NCBI GenBank assembly: GCA_023101885.1
Contig: JALPQD010000410.1
Location: forward strand, 1,582,142-1,646,141
DNA from: Typhlomys cinereus
Taxonomy: Eukaryota; Chordata; Mammalia; Rodentia; Platacanthomyidae
Direction of reading: 5' to 3'
Length of the DNA stretch: 64,000 bases
The position numbers and the translations under genes were made by a program. Below are positions 46,185 through 58,330 of this stretch, in pieces. Position 1 is the stretch's first letter; every line of letters begins with the position of its first letter. Below the pieces are notes generated by a model, which saw nothing but the letters and a program-made list of their open reading frames with translations, was not told the origin of the DNA and did no database searches.

Positions 46185-46995
46185 TGTGGCCCATAAATTT
46201 ATGACCAAATGGCTTAAGGAAATAAGGGGTTTTCTTTTGGTTTATGATTGTTCAATTACAGTTCTTTGTCCAGTTGGCAAGGAAAGCCCATACCAGTACC
46301 AGGGGCCAAGGGAACTGGCCACACCAAACCTACACAACTGCTGATGAGGACAATCCTCATCTGCCAGATATGATAGTTAATCCTGGGTGTTAACTTGACA
46401 TACCCAGCATTACTAAGACCACCTGAAGAGATTATCTGGATCAATACATTTATAGTACAAAGACCACCCCTAGATCTGATTGGATCCTCCTAGATTTCAT
46501 TGGAATCTCCCAGTAGTGGACCATATAAAAGGAACCACAGAACAGAAGACTTAGAAGAAGAGAATCCTCCAGGAATCCTCCAATCTTCAGCTCTCATCCA
46601 CTAGCCTACTGGATGTCTGCAGTGACTCAGCCTTCCAGCTTCAGCCACCAACCATGTTACCTCCACCATGAAAGTCTGTTTCTCCCCTCTGGAACTGTAA
46701 GTTGAATAAATCTCCCTTCTCTCTTAAGTTGTTTGACTTTGAATGTTCTCTCACAGCAAACAGTTTGAAGTAACTGTTACAACAGACCAGTATCTCTGGC
46801 CAAGAATACAAAAGAATGCCAACTTCCTCAACTAGCTCCCTCCATTTTATTCACCTGCCCAGGGACTAGTCTTACCCACCATAGGCCAGTCCCTCCCTGT
46901 CAACTAAAAAATCTCTTGCAAGTTTGCTTAAAGCTAACTCAAGCACTAATTTTTAACAAATGTGTCTTAACTGTCAGGTTGAGACCTGTACCTAT
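46185..46995 (-). mobile_element. ERVL-type LTR, antisense, split by another LTR
   Basis: The left part 46185-46368 and right part 46782-46995 together match the antisense LTRs at 49955-50300 and 51088-51480. Shared blocks are 'aaatggcttaagg', 'aactggccacacca', 'ccagtatctctggccaag', 'gggactag...cccacc' and 'aactgtcaggttgagacctg'. The break falls inside a continuous block of the other copies. Confidence 0.7.
46369..46781 (+). mobile_element. ERVL-type solo LTR nested in an antisense LTR
   Basis: It opens 'tatgatagttaatcctgggtgttaacttgac' and has 'gtgggaccatataaaagg'-type promoter text near 46517. AATAAA lies near 46706, and it ends 'aagtaactgttaca'. 5-bp flanks ccaga (46364-46368) and acaga (46782-46786) are a likely target-site duplication. 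About 413 bp, no coding content. Confidence 0.7.
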
Positions 46996-47078
46996 GACTC
47001 CATTACAACCCTTCTTCTTCCCTTTCACTCTTCCTCCCAGTTTTGTATCTTTTTGCCTCATGACTTGGTCCTTCACTT

Positions 47079-47096
47079 AAAGACATGTGTTCCACA
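47079..47096 (+). repeat. Target-site duplication of the L1 at 47097 (5' copy)
   Basis: aaagacatgtgttccaca recurs exactly at 48574-48591 (18 bp). Confidence 0.95.
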
Positions 47097-48573
47097 ACAA
47101 CAAATGCTGGAGTGGCTGTGAAGCGAGGGGAACTCTCCTACAGTGGTGGTGGGAATGCAGGCTCATACAGCCACTCTGGCGAGCTGTCTGGAGATTCTTA
47201 AAGAAATTAAAGATTGAAATGCCATATGACCCTGCTATCCCACTTTTGAGAATAACCCCCCATGCAGCAGAGGTTCACCTCGATAGCACAAGCTCGACCA
47301 TGTTCATAGCAGCACTGTTTACAATAGCAAAGTCATGGAATCAACCCAAATGTCCAACAGTTGACGAGTGGATAAGGAAACGGTGGTACATCTATACAAT
47401 GGAGTACTACTCAGCCATCAAACATGATGAATTACTGGAATTTGCTGGGAAATGGATGTCATTAGAAACAATTATATTAAGTGAAGTATCCCAAACCCAG
47501 AAAATTAAGTGCCGTATGTACTCCCTAATAGGTGGCTCCTAGTACCAAACTTACTCAGCCCACATTGAGACACTCAAAGGTAAACCTATGTAATACAGTA
47601 ATTGCAAGGATTATAAACAGAAGGGATGGGGTTGGAGGGCCATACCAGACACAAGGAGAGAGGGGACCATGTTACAGCAGAGAAAATAGGCCTCCATCAA
47701 GGAATGCAAGTAAGTAATGTGATACCTGGTTAAGTTCACAGACATTCGTTCCTGATCATGTACAACTGAGGGGGTATGATCTCACCAGAAGGGGAGGGCA
47801 TATAGTCTGGCAGATAAAAAGTAATCATTTTGCAAATGGGTGACTGACCCCTCCCTCACTGAGGTTTCCTACTTTTATAACATCTACCCTTGAATGTGCT
47901 ATTATAACAAGACTCCAGTTTAACAGCTTTTTGTCTCTGACCAGGGGGTAACATACAGTGCCCATCAGGATGGAGTGAAGGGCATTGCAGGAGCAGCAAA
48001 ACTGCAAAAGAAAAATCAACAAATCACAATCCAGAACTTCAGAGACTCTATATCAACCACATAGAACTAGGCCAGTCTGATCTCCTCCCATCCTGAAGCT
48101 CAGGGACATTTGCGGAAGAGGGGGCGGTAAGATTGTAAGAGCAAAAGGATGGGAGGAGCAATGATTTGAAGAGTCTCCACACTAGTTAGGGCCAAAGCAA
48201 TCATAATAGGACTTTGCATGCCTGGCGCAATGTCCAACACACTATTGACCTCACAAAGTCTAGCATCGGCTAAAGGCACCAAGATCCTTGGAGGCAAGGG
48301 ATTGACAGCCACAGTAGTATTCCTATGCTTAAGGGGAACACAGGAAAGGGTTCAGGGAAATGCCACTGGGTCCTTGTATGTCATCGGAGAGGAGGACCCA
48401 GAAGAGAGTTAGGCATACACAATAAAGGACTCTCTGGGAATTGGGGGGGAGGCACTGGGGGATGGGGAGGGAGGGAGGAGGAACAGGGGGTTCGGGGGGA
48501 GAAGGAGGGAGGGAGGGAACTGGTCTACCTATTAAGTTTGTATGAGCAGAAATAATTAAAAATGTATTAAAAA
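47097..48573 (+). mobile_element. 5'-truncated L1 with ORF2 C-terminus and 3'UTR
   Basis: It starts at the equivalent of about 16390 in the full-length copy and runs to the A-rich tail (1,477 bp). An 18-bp perfect duplication flanks it. The last ~145 codons of ORF2 stay open to the TAG at 47540-47542, but the Cys/His motif has lost its His and one Cys (read as Gln and Trp). The G-rich 3'UTR tract lies at 48440-48520. The open frame is a relic with no start of its own. Confidence 0.95.
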
Positions 48574-48591
48574 AAAGACATGTGTTCCACA

Positions 48592-49267
48592 GCTTTATGA
48601 TAATGCCACCAACCATTAGCCACCCCCCCACACACACACACAGGAAAGGCCTAGCGAGAAAAAGGCACAGTCTTGTGTCCCAGGTGAGCCACACTGAATT
48701 AATTCAGCAGAATTAATTCAGCAAGTCCATCCATGTAAGTATCTTTGGAGAGAGTAGGAGGAAAGACACAAGGACTGATAGACGGGGAGTTCCAGGCCAG
48801 AATCGTTTGCAGTGTATGTATGTCTGTGTTCAGGTACAGGCCCAAACCATCAGAGTAGATAGAGGAAATGGAAGAATGAAGAGAGCTAAATAGAAGCCTA
48901 AAGACGCTGATCTGAGTCCTGTTGGAGTTTAAGGGCATGCACTGGGGTGTTGACAAAAGGTAGATTTGCAATAATCTAGACTACGGACTTGACTGGGTTG
49001 AGAAGCACCTAAGAGATTGGTAAGGCACACCTCCTCATGAATTTCCAGAGAGGATTGAATGTGAGACCGACCTTGAGTGTGTCACTCATCGTCCTAGTGG
49101 TTGGCGGTCCAGATGAAATAAATATGGGAAAGGAGAGAGCCTTCTAGCATAGTCACTCGGCTACTGTGCTCTGCTACCACACTCCCACAATAGACTAAAT
49201 CCCCTGAAACCGTGAGCTAGAATAAACCACTTCTCCTCCAAGTTGATCTCTTTGCCTTTGGCCACAG

Positions 49268-49318
<51 letters not shown>

Positions 49319-49954
49319 GACTAGTTATTCATGTCGGATGAGCCAGTGAGCTTCTGAGTCCTCCTGTGCCTCACCTGTGAATCTGGTGCTGAAGCAGATA
49401 AACAACAGGACCCCAAGCTCCCATCTCCCAGAGGACTTGTGACCTTGACTATCAAGCTGGCTTCTCGCTGCCCTTTAACAAAGTCGGGGAGAGTTTCAAG
49501 ACGTTTCAATGCACTCTCGTGGGAAGTCACACACCTATCATTCCTCCCTCCTCAAATTAGAGGAATAAAAGGCTCCTCTGCTCCTGAAAGCAACAGCATT
49601 GAGGAGCCAGCCAAGCATAGAGACAAGGCAGGGGATGGTGACCAGGAGGAAGGGTAGATGCTCTTTGATGTATCTCTGGAGAGTAGCACAGCCAACTCTA
49701 GACCTGTATTGTCTGAACATTCCTTTTTCTTAATTTAGTTACATTCCTTCAGACTTTTGTACATCAATACAATGAGTTTGTGTATTTTCACCCCATCACC
49801 CGGTCCCAGTCCCTTACTTTTTCCCACTACCAGTCTTCTTCCCCACCAATCTCCCTCCTCCTCCATGTTCTTCGGTGCATGGGAAGCTTACTAAATTCCA
49901 TGTGTTTGGGTGCTTGCTAGAGCAATGTCAATGTAGCAGTTAGCCTGCACGGTT
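48592..49954. other. No gene seen; (TA)n and an LTR-like 3' piece
   Basis: Near 49140-49265 a 'gtgagctagaataaaccac' stretch resembles the 3' part of an LTR. A (TA)n run of about 46 bp follows at 49269-49314. The pyrimidine-rich 49740-49910 may be an old antisense L1 3'UTR. Confidence 0.35.
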
Positions 49955-50300
49955 GCTGATAAATCACCATCAAATGACTTAAGGGAACAAAGGGCTTATT
50001 TTCTCTTAAAATTCCTGGTTATAGTTGTTTGTCCATCTTAGCAGGAGAGCGCACATCAGCACCAGGGTCTTGAGAATTGGCCACACCATCTCTACCTAAC
50101 GGCAATCCTTATTTGTCAGACCAGCATGTCTGGCCAAGTGTACACAAGGATGCCAACTTTCTCAACCAGCTCTCTGTATTTCATTCCAGGGCCTAGTCCC
50201 ACCCACCATGAGCTGGACCTTCCCCATCAGCCCAAATCAAATGTGCCGAGAGCTCAAACCCTCAACTGTCAAGTTGACATCTGTGCCTAACTATGACAAG
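49955..50300 (-). mobile_element. ERVL-type solo LTR, antisense
   Basis: 'caaatgacttaagggaacaaagggcttattt', 'gagaattggccacacca', 'ccagcatgtctggccaagtg' and 'ctcaactgtcaagttgacatctg'. It is the closest relative in the window of the segment at 1-300. Confidence 0.65.
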
Positions 50301-51087
50301 AAATTTACCAGTGGGCATATCCCTCCCCCCCCCATCTAGCCTTAACTCACCAGTCTCTGAAATAGGCGTGGTACCTCTTGAGATCTTTCTCCTTCCTAGT
50401 GAAGTGGTGATAGGTCTGACCTTGTGCAGGTCTGGTAAAAGCAGACAGCTTCAGTGAGCTCATGGAAGCAGCAGCCCCATCAAGTCTGGAAGATTCCAAC
50501 CGCTACGTCTGTTCCTTCAGCCACAGCCACCAAAGCCTCCATGAATTCCACACCCCAACCATTAGGTAGAATCTGCCCCATAGTTACTAGTGCTGAGAGA
50601 CAAAGAATCATGGAGCTGAATGTTGGAAGACTGAACAACACGTAAGGTGAGAAGTCTGACCTCAGAATCTGCAATAGCTTTGGAGACGCGCCACCACCCC
50701 ACCTCTCCAGTAATGTCTTCCCTGGCAGACTGGCGGGATTTTACTGGAAAGCTATTCACTCACTAAAGGCTTATTAAATGCTAACTCTATTCTGGCACCG
50801 TGCTACACTCTGAGGATAAAAGAGCAAGCAAGGTAAGTTCCACATGGAGTCTGTGGCAGCCGAAGAAGAGAATTTGACCTTAAAATGTAATCACATCATT
50901 GAAGATAATGAATTAGGTAATTACAAGGGTGATGTGCTTTATTAGAATGCACAGCAGAGGGACCTGAGCACCCTTGAGTACTGCCCTAGGGGGTCAAGAA
51001 AGCTTTGCTAGAATAAGGGACTCAAAGCCGAAGCCTAAAGTGGGGGGAGGGGTAAGCAGATGAAGGAGTAGGAAATCAAAGGGAGGA

Positions 51088-51480
51088 TTTGCCTACATGT
51101 TGCCAATACGTTCATGACTAAATGGCTTAGGGGGGAACGGGGAACTTTATTTTGGCTTCCCATTGTCTGGTGATGGATCTTACTCCAGCTTGGTAGGACA
51201 GGTCATCCCAGCATCAGGAGTAGAAAAAACTGGCCATGCCATAGACACAGGATTGCTGAGAGAGGGCAAACCTCACTTACCAGACATGTGTGTCCAAGTA
51301 TGCCGAAGTATGCCAAAGTTTATTGAGCCAATTTTTCCCATCTTATCCACCTGTTCGGGGAACAGTCCCATCCACCATGGGCTGAGTTTCCCCTCAGTTA
51401 GAAGATCTACAGCCTTGCTCAGCATTTCACTCAACTACTAAGCCTCCAATTGTCAAGTTGACACCTGTAGTTAAATATCA
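51088..51480 (-). mobile_element. ERVL-type solo LTR, antisense
   Basis: 'atgactaaatggcttaggggggaac', 'ctttattttggcttcc', 'aactggccatgcca', and 'ccaattgtcaagttgacacctg' near the end. It is more diverged than 49955-50300. Confidence 0.6.
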
Positions 51481-51634
51481 CAGAGGGAGACAGTCCAATG
51501 AGAGAACATGGCTGCAGACCTCTAAGAACCAGTTTGGATGAGCAGCTGAGAGCCAGGGAGGTCCTGGGGAAACGTCACACAGGGGTTGCAAATGATTGGG
51601 AATCGACTCTTTCCTGAGATCAGAAGTCCTGTAA

Positions 51635-51960
51635 GATCTCACTCTCCCATTGGTGGGAATGTAAACAAGACAAACCAGGATAGAATGTTAAACAAAAACT
51701 ACTTGAAAATCAAGTCAGCATGCCAAAGAGATGCCTGCATGAACATGTTTATCGCAGCCCTAATCACAGTAGCCAAGATGTGGAATCAGCTTAAGTCCCC
51801 ATCAGCAGATGAACAGATGAAGAAAATATGATACACATATGGAGTAATACACAGATAGATACGCAAGGGGTGGTACAAGGCCATAATCAAATCCTATCAT
51901 TTGCTAGAAAATAGATGGGAACAGAGAATATAGTGCCAAGGAAAATAAGATTGATAAAGC
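51635..51960 (+). mobile_element. Old L1, ORF2 C-terminal fragment
   Basis: 'cactctcccattggtgggaatgtaaa' is followed by an open piece reading 'MNMFIAALITVAKMWNQ' and '...SADEQMKK', clearly the counterpart of the ORF2 C-terminus in the young L1 but with many changes and a large gap. It belongs to an older subfamily. Confidence 0.8.
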
Positions 51961-52014
51961 AGATTTTTTTCTTCTCATTTGTGTAAACTTGTTTTTTTAA
52001 TGTTCTAAAAGCAC

Positions 52015-52279
52015 GGGGCTGGGGAGATGGCTCAGCGGTTAAAGCTTCTGCCTCACAAGCAAAAGGACCTGAGTTCAGATCTCAGATTCCATGTAAAAAT
52101 GACAGGCAGATATGGCGGCAGCCTAGAATTCTGGCCCTGGAAGGTAGTATCTGGGAGATCCCAGAGCAAAGCAATAAGGAGGTAGAGCAATCCAGGATGA
52201 TTCTTCATGTCACCCCTGGGCCATCATATTCAAGTCCCTTCTTGCCCCCCCACCCTATCCACATGCAAGCACACACAAA

Positions 52280-52311
<32 letters not shown>

Positions 52312-52358
52312 AAATAAATAATAATTAAATAAATAAATAAATACACAAACAAACACAA
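52015..52358 (+). mobile_element. tRNA-derived SINE (older subfamily), well preserved
   Basis: The head at 52015 has A-box 'atggctcagcggttaaagc' and B-box 'gagttcagatctc'. The body includes 'ggaggtagagcaatccaggatgattc', and the tail is (AAAT)n at 52277-52343. Flanks at 52001-52014 and 52359-52372 agree at 11 of 14 bases. It is a good reference for the older SINE copies here. Confidence 0.85.
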
Positions 52359-52372
52359 TGTCCTTTAAGCAC

Positions 52373-53317
52373 AAGTGACTTATTGTAAGAGCCTAGGAAA
52401 TGCATGGAGAGAAAGGAAAGAAGGAGTGGAGTCAAAAGTCAGTACAGTAGCTGTGCACGCGTAGACACATCACAGTGAATCTCACTACATTTTACAATTA
52501 CCATGCTTCTAATTACAGTAACCTTTGCTTTTTGAGCTCCCCTAAAGTTCCCCCAAGTCACAGGATCTGCCATGTTGGTGACCTCATTTCTTCCCTGAAT
52601 CTAGGCCAGCCAGCAGTGTGAAATCCTGCCAGATGTGCCTTCTCCTGAAAAGACCCGGGGCTTCAGCGTCCACCTTGGACTTCCCCTGCCCCTCACAGCT
52701 GCGTGCACCACTCAGTCCAGTGGTCATGTGGCAGATAGTGAGTGGCACCGGGAAGCTGTGCAGACCTGAGAGGGCGCTTGAGGTGCGCCAACAACCTGGG
52801 CCTCTTTGGACTCCCCTTTGGTGACTGTGGAAAAGTCCAAGATACCCCCCACATCTCTATCTTTGTACTTCCCATCTGAGCAGGCCTCACCTCCCTGGGA
52901 GGCTGGAGGATTAATTAAATTAAAGATACGAGCTGTGACATCTCCCAGGTGTTGAGGGAACAGCTGGCACATGTAAATAAGCAGCAGAACCTCAGAAAAG
53001 CTCCAAACCCAACAAGCAGCACAGCGGGGCTGGGAGGAGCTGCCCGTCAGCCTGGCCCAGGATGGGACCAGGCAGGAGGGAGAAGGGTTAGGGGAAGGGG
53101 TGTCTGGCCGGTGTTGTATATTGTGCAGACTGATGGCGAAGACAGGACCATGCCACCGAAGCATGTGGTAAACTCTGAGTGACAGACAGGGAAGCAAGTC
53201 ATACCAAGTTAAACACAAAGCATGCGAGGGAAATCCAGCATTCACTACATATATATATATATATATAAAGGGCTCCTGGTGATTCAGAGAAGAAAAACAG
53301 AGAGAATACAAATGAAC
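52373..53317. other. No gene supported
   Basis: Fairly GC-rich, with a long antisense open frame at 52724-53341 that partly runs over an (AT)n tract at 53249-53268. No domain or splice structure is visible. Confidence 0.4.
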
Positions 53318-53830
53318 ATACAGGGCCCCAAAGATGTCCATTTACTAATCCCCGAACCTGTAAGTGTGTTGTCCAACATGGCCGAAGGGACTTGGCAGAG
53401 GTGATTAAAGGCCTCAAGGCAGGAGATCATCCTGGATTATCCAGGTGGACCCAGCCTAATCATGTGAGTCTTTCAAAAAGCAAAAGCCTTTCCTAACCTG
53501 GGTTGGCCAGAAAAGAAGCAGGAGAAATGTGAAGCCCAGAGGAATGTCCTTAGCCAGCTGCTGAGGGTTTTGAGGGTGGAACATTGCCACCCATTGCCCA
53601 GGAAGTCCAAGCTCTCTGGACTTCAGAAATTTCCGACAAGTGGCAGGAGAGATTGTCCCCTAGAGCCTCTAGAAAAAAAAAAATAAATAAATAAAATCCA
53701 CCTGGTCGATTCCTTCTTTCGGGCAGTAAGATGTGTGTCGCACTGTGACCTATAGAACCAAACAATAAATTTGTGCCATTTTGAGCCACTAAACTTGTGG
53801 CTGTTTGTCGTGACAGCAGTAAATTACAAG
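53318..53830 (+). mobile_element. MaLR (MLT1-like) LTR
   Basis: 'acagggccccaaagatgtccatttactaatccc', 'agggacttggcagaggtgattaaagg', 'ggattatccaggtggacccagcctaatc' and, near the end, 'caataaatttgtgccattttgagccacta' are in MLT1 order. An A-rich patch at 53672-53695 is inserted near the middle. Confidence 0.8.
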
Positions 53831-54059
53831 TGTATAGATATGTGTTTGGTTGGAATAAGCCTTTAGCCAGGAGTCGTTAGCTACAGGGACCCTATCCACT
53901 CCAGTTAGGTCGAGTAGAAAAGAAACATCCTGAAGGAAATCAGGTGGGTCAGGGCCCTAGGAAGGCCAGCGAAGCTGACTATGTAACTTCAGGTCTGAAG
54001 CCAAGACCAAGCCAAAGGCACCAGGACAACCCCCTTCCTCACATGCAGCTCATGCAAAC

Positions 54060-54061
<2 letters not shown>

Positions 54062-54112
<51 letters not shown>

Positions 54113-54347
54113 AAGAGGGCACTTGAGTGTGTGTCTGTGGAGATCCAAAGGTGATTTCAGGAATCACCCTGGATTGCTCTACCTCCTTATTGTTATGCTC
54201 TGTGGTCGCCCAACCTCCTCCTTCCGGGACTAGAATTATAGGCCATTGCCATATCCACTGGGCATTTTTTTATGGGATCTGGGGATCGGAACTCAAGTCC
54301 TTTTGCTTGTGAAGCAAAGACTTTAACTCCTGAGCTATCTCCCTAGC
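54062..54347 (-). mobile_element. tRNA-derived SINE (older subfamily), antisense
   Basis: (GT)n tail 54062-54111, 'caggaatcaccctggattgctctacc', 'gggatctggggatcggaactcaag', and the head end 'gagctatctccctagc'. Confidence 0.8.
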
Positions 54348-55190
54348 AGGAACTTCTTTGGTCACATGATCCCAATGCAAAGTCATCTTTTGGTTTTAGG
54401 CAGGTCGTTTGGAAATGATAGTAGTGGCGGACGGATGCTTGAATAAAGTAAGAGAACAAAAACATGCAGCATCCACACAAGGCCGTGGCCAGCTCTGCAG
54501 GTGCCATTTCCCGTGGCTGCAGCTCAGCCTCATAATTCATTAATGTTACTTTCCTGACTGCCGAAGGTACCCAAGTCTGCTCATCATTCACTCAACTGGG
54601 AAATTTAGGAAGTGGGAAAATAACATGCATGAAGAGTTGGAGAAGTATGATGATTTTGATCTACACCCGTGGAGACATGCAGACAACATGAAGAAGAGTT
54701 AAGCTAGAGACAGAAAACTTAAAATTACCGTACAGATAGATGGCTGGAGCCCCAGCTGAGGTAAGAATTTCTTAGCAAGCGTCTATGGGAGGGGATTAGG
54801 GGATACCCCCACACACACACACCCAGGATTGGTGCACTGTATGACGTCAACAGAAGGAACAGGGGCCTTGGACTCCCACACTTCCCCACTCAGGGGGTAT
54901 GTTTTACGCTTGCATGATGCCAAATCAAGAGCATGGGAAGTTAGAGGTATGCCTGGTGATTGTGTAACTATGGGAGTCTTAGCCTATGCAGACCAATACT
55001 TCCTTCCATTGGTACAGTCAACCACGCAATCAAATTCCAAACACTTGGCTTGCCCAGGGTCCCAATGTTGAGAGACAATACTTTGCTAAGGCGGCCACAG
55101 CTTGCAGCATATGCCCCTGCCCCAAATGGGCAAAGTACTTTAAATCAAGGGTTATCAGTGTATGGTCTTATCAGTCACATAGACTGTGCT
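54348..55190. other. No gene seen
   Basis: Unique-looking sequence; several short overlapping frames near 54829-55204 lack any recognisable feature. Confidence 0.4.
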
Positions 55191-55600
55191 GGTTAGTTAT
55201 ATAAGGGTCAGCGTGAGAAAAGAAGGCTGAGCTCTGGGCACATCTGTAAAGAAATTATCCAATTAATGAGGGAAGGCCCAGCCCATATGTGTAGGACCAT
55301 TCCCTGGGCAGGTGGATAAGAAGGAGAGGACTGGCTCAGGTAGTTTGGCATGCTTTTAATACACTTGAAGACTAGTGAAGTTGGCCCCTATTTCCACAAT
55401 CCCTATGGATATGTCATGGCCAATCCCCTTGGCTCCTGGTATTCATCTGAGCTCTCCTACCAAGCTGGACTATAAACTATAACTAAGAATCACAAGCAAG
55501 AATAAAAGTCTCCTTCTTCTCCCTAATATGCCTAGTCATGAGTTCATCAGTAACATGCAGACAAACCACAGCAATGGCCTTACAGGAGACAGTCATTTTG
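55191..55600 (+). mobile_element. ERVL-type solo LTR, diverged
   Basis: 'tgctggttagttatataagggtcag', 'gagctctgggcacatctgtaaag', 'aatgagggaaggcccagccc' and 'tgagctctcctaccaagctggactataaac'. It is close in order to the LTR at 59225-59990. Confidence 0.55.
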
Positions 55601-55711
55601 TTTGAGATGTGCAAGAAACAATAGGAGAGTGGGCACTGGGTGTTTGGAGCCAGTGAGAACACAATGTCAGATGCAAACTGAAGCTTTTAAGCCCCAGCAA
55701 CCATAGGCATT

Positions 55712-55800
55712 CGGGAGGACTTGTTAGTGAAGGAAACAACATACACCGGAGAGAAGCCAAGATACCACGAGCACATGGGCAAGAAAGAAGAAAGAAAGAA
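55712..55800 (+). pseudogene. Possible C2H2 zinc-finger linker relic
   Basis: The + frame through 55721 reads 'DLLVKETTYTGEKPRYHEHMGK'. The TGEKP linker, the Leu spacing before it and the GK after it fit a KRAB-type zinc-finger array. The zinc-binding Cys and His are replaced (Lys and Tyr before the linker, His and Met after it), and no second finger is seen. It may be a decayed fragment or chance. Confidence 0.2.
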
Positions 55801-56554
55801 TCAGCACCACGTGGTTTCTTTGGTTAACTCTTTAGGCCACACAATCATATCTACCCCATACCTGTTTTCTCTTGAACAACTCACATACAAAGTAATAGCT
55901 GACCCACAGAGAGTGTTCACTTGCTTAGTTTATACTCATGTGTGTTTGTGTGTCCCTCTCCCCCACTTCCAACCCCATGTTCTTGTGCATACTCCTGACT
56001 CTGGCAGAGAATCTTTCGACAATTAAGACTGAAATGAATGTAAAGGATCGTGCTTGCTCTTTAAGAGACCGCAACTTCTAAATTAACGAAGTCTGAATTA
56101 ATGAGGTTATACCATCATATCATAGACACTGGGCTAATGTCTGTAAATAGCCATTAGCAATTTCACTAATTGGGGTCAAAGTCTAGTCTCTATCCCTTGT
56201 GTCAAATGCTATCAGTCATGGAAATGAGATTGCCTTTGTTTCTCCCCCTCAAGCCAGCACTTATGTTTCCCAGGAGCAGTTAAGTTATGGAATTACATCT
56301 TTCCAAGAAGAAGTCAGTCCCGGGAACTTCCCACCAAGACCTAGGAGCTGACTTGGACTAGCGATCTTTCGTAAGAGAAAAAAACATGAAAAGTATTCTG
56401 AGAAATGTGCAGTAAGTAAAGCTGACAGGTACTAATCCAAAGTCACATCGACACAGGAATTCTTCCAAAACCTGGGGCCGGACACATAGGACCTGCATCT
56501 TTCTAGAAAGCTAACTTTAAGCCAGACTTTACCTACCTATGTACCTGAGTTAGG

Positions 56555-57153
56555 CAGGTGGGTTCTCTGAAAGAACAGTATCGATAGAGTGTGTGTGTGT
56601 GTGTGTGTATGTAAGTACAATCAACTCATAATAAAAGCAGTGTCCTTCAAAGTAGCCACCCACAGATCTTCATGCTTGACCCAAATGTCTCATAAAGCTG
56701 AAGGATCCCGAGAAAGTCTTGAGCCTCTGTCCCGCTGGAGGCTTGAAGACGCTGGGCTCCGTCGTGAGCCATGAAGAGGGAACAAGGCCTACGAGAGGCT
56801 CCAAAGCAGCAGGAGCAGCGGCAAGGTGGGAAGCACAGCGCTCTGAGTGCGGAGGCAGCAGTGGCAGCAGCAACAAAGAAGGCAACGACGCTGTAGAGTC
56901 AATGATGCTGAGGAGCGGACCCAATAGCAAAACGACACAGAACAAGGAAGAGCAAACCCCTCCTCCTTGCACCTCCTTTTATCCAGTCCACCACTGGAAA
57001 GCACCGCCCACTATGGGCTGGGTTTTCCACATCCATTAAACAAGCACCTGCAGGTTTATTCAGGAGCTTGCTCCAACCATTAATTCTTCACAGCTGTGTC
57101 CCCCCAAACAGCCTACAACTGTCAAATTGACACTTGAATTTAACCATCACAGT
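56555..57153 (-). mobile_element. ERVL-type solo LTR, antisense, nearly full length
   Basis: It opens 'gtgggttctctgaaagaacagtatcgatagag' and ends 'caactgtcaaattgacacttgaatttaaccatcaca', the two ends expected for an antisense MLT2-like LTR. A (GT)n run at 56589-56608 lies near one end. Confidence 0.7.
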
Positions 57154-57172
57154 GCCAGGAAAAAAGGATGCC

Positions 57173-57173
<1 letters not shown>

Positions 57174-57260
<87 letters not shown>
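57174..57260 (+). repeat. Composite (GATA)n(GACA)n tetranucleotide tract
   Basis: About 47 bp of GATA units switch directly to about 40 bp of GACA units. Confidence 0.95.
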
Positions 57261-57261
<1 letters not shown>

Positions 57262-57904
57262 TATAAATCTATGTGTATAATTACATGTAATAAAGCAAAT
57301 GTGCATTTTAGTCAGTCGGATTTGCAGACCACGGCTTAAGGATGCAAAACACAGATTTTACGGGCGAGCAGACACAAATTCTCTTGTATTTACAACTTAC
57401 TACTTTTCCATGCTGGTCATCATCTTAGATATTTTAGAATTCCAAATCCACAAACTCAGTTCTGTGGATATCATGGTCCAATTTGACAAATGAAGCGCGA
57501 AGACATGAAACTGAAATGCAAAGGGCCAGAGAGGCAGTCTTCGTTTGTCGATAACTAGAAACGGATCAGAAAGCGGGGAAGCTCACCAGAAGGGACAAGA
57601 GTCCTGCTCAGAATCTCTCTCACTGAAGCCTCTCACCAGCTGGGAAGCAAAAATTCCAGCACAATTACCCTTCGCCTACAGCCTTGCTTCTTCCTCAGCT
57701 ATGCCTGGAATATTCTGGAAATTTCACCAGACGCCTCCTTTATAGTAAAAAGATATGCTCTAAACTCCTCACGCAACCCTAGTAGCTACTGGTTTCATCT
57801 CCCGATGGTACTTCTGTCGAAGGCACCTCCTATAGCCACCCCGTCATCTCACTTGTCAAAAAGAGAGTGAAAACAAGAAAAGAATTCTTAGCAACTTCTT
57901 GAGA

Positions 57905-58330
57905 TGCGACTTGAGAGTCACCAAAATGGTATATATGTCTCTCTGAGGTTCTGCGACCTGTGCACTTACCTAGCTATGGATCAACGGGAATTGAATCAGG
58001 CTGGGTCAAGAGGGAATCTTGGAAAAGCTGAAACCAAGTCAAGTTTATTATGGAATCTAATCCCTTAAATACCATGAAACAGGGGATGACATCTGTACAC
58101 TGCACCAGGGATGACGTCAATAGTGGCAGACAGACTACCCGTGCAAGGTCAGCAATAGGTGGGACCATAACCAATAAAACAGCCCTGCCAATCCTTAAAA
58201 ATGTTAATATGCCCTAATGGCCCCATTCTTGTGGGGAAAGAATAGGCTGCTGATAGGTCAGGAACATGGTGATACAATTACAGTGATAAAGTTCTGTGCC
58301 CATCCTTTAGACGTGCTAATTAATGTCTAG
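57905..58330 (-). mobile_element. Possible retroviral-type LTR, antisense
   Basis: Read on the minus strand there is a 'ggtatttaaggg' TATA-like block near 58078-58066, then AATAAA near 58053, then a U5-like stretch. The ends are not defined and the family is not recognised. Confidence 0.3.

Noticed and set aside
47087..47542. A protein-coding gene of about 151 codons
   Set aside because: It is the 3' end of L1 ORF2 in a 5'-truncated copy, with the Cys/His motif damaged; the start codon lies in the target-site duplication.
52724..53341. Antisense open frame of about 205 codons
   Set aside because: It runs through an (AT)n tract and has no recognisable domain; no splice structure is seen.
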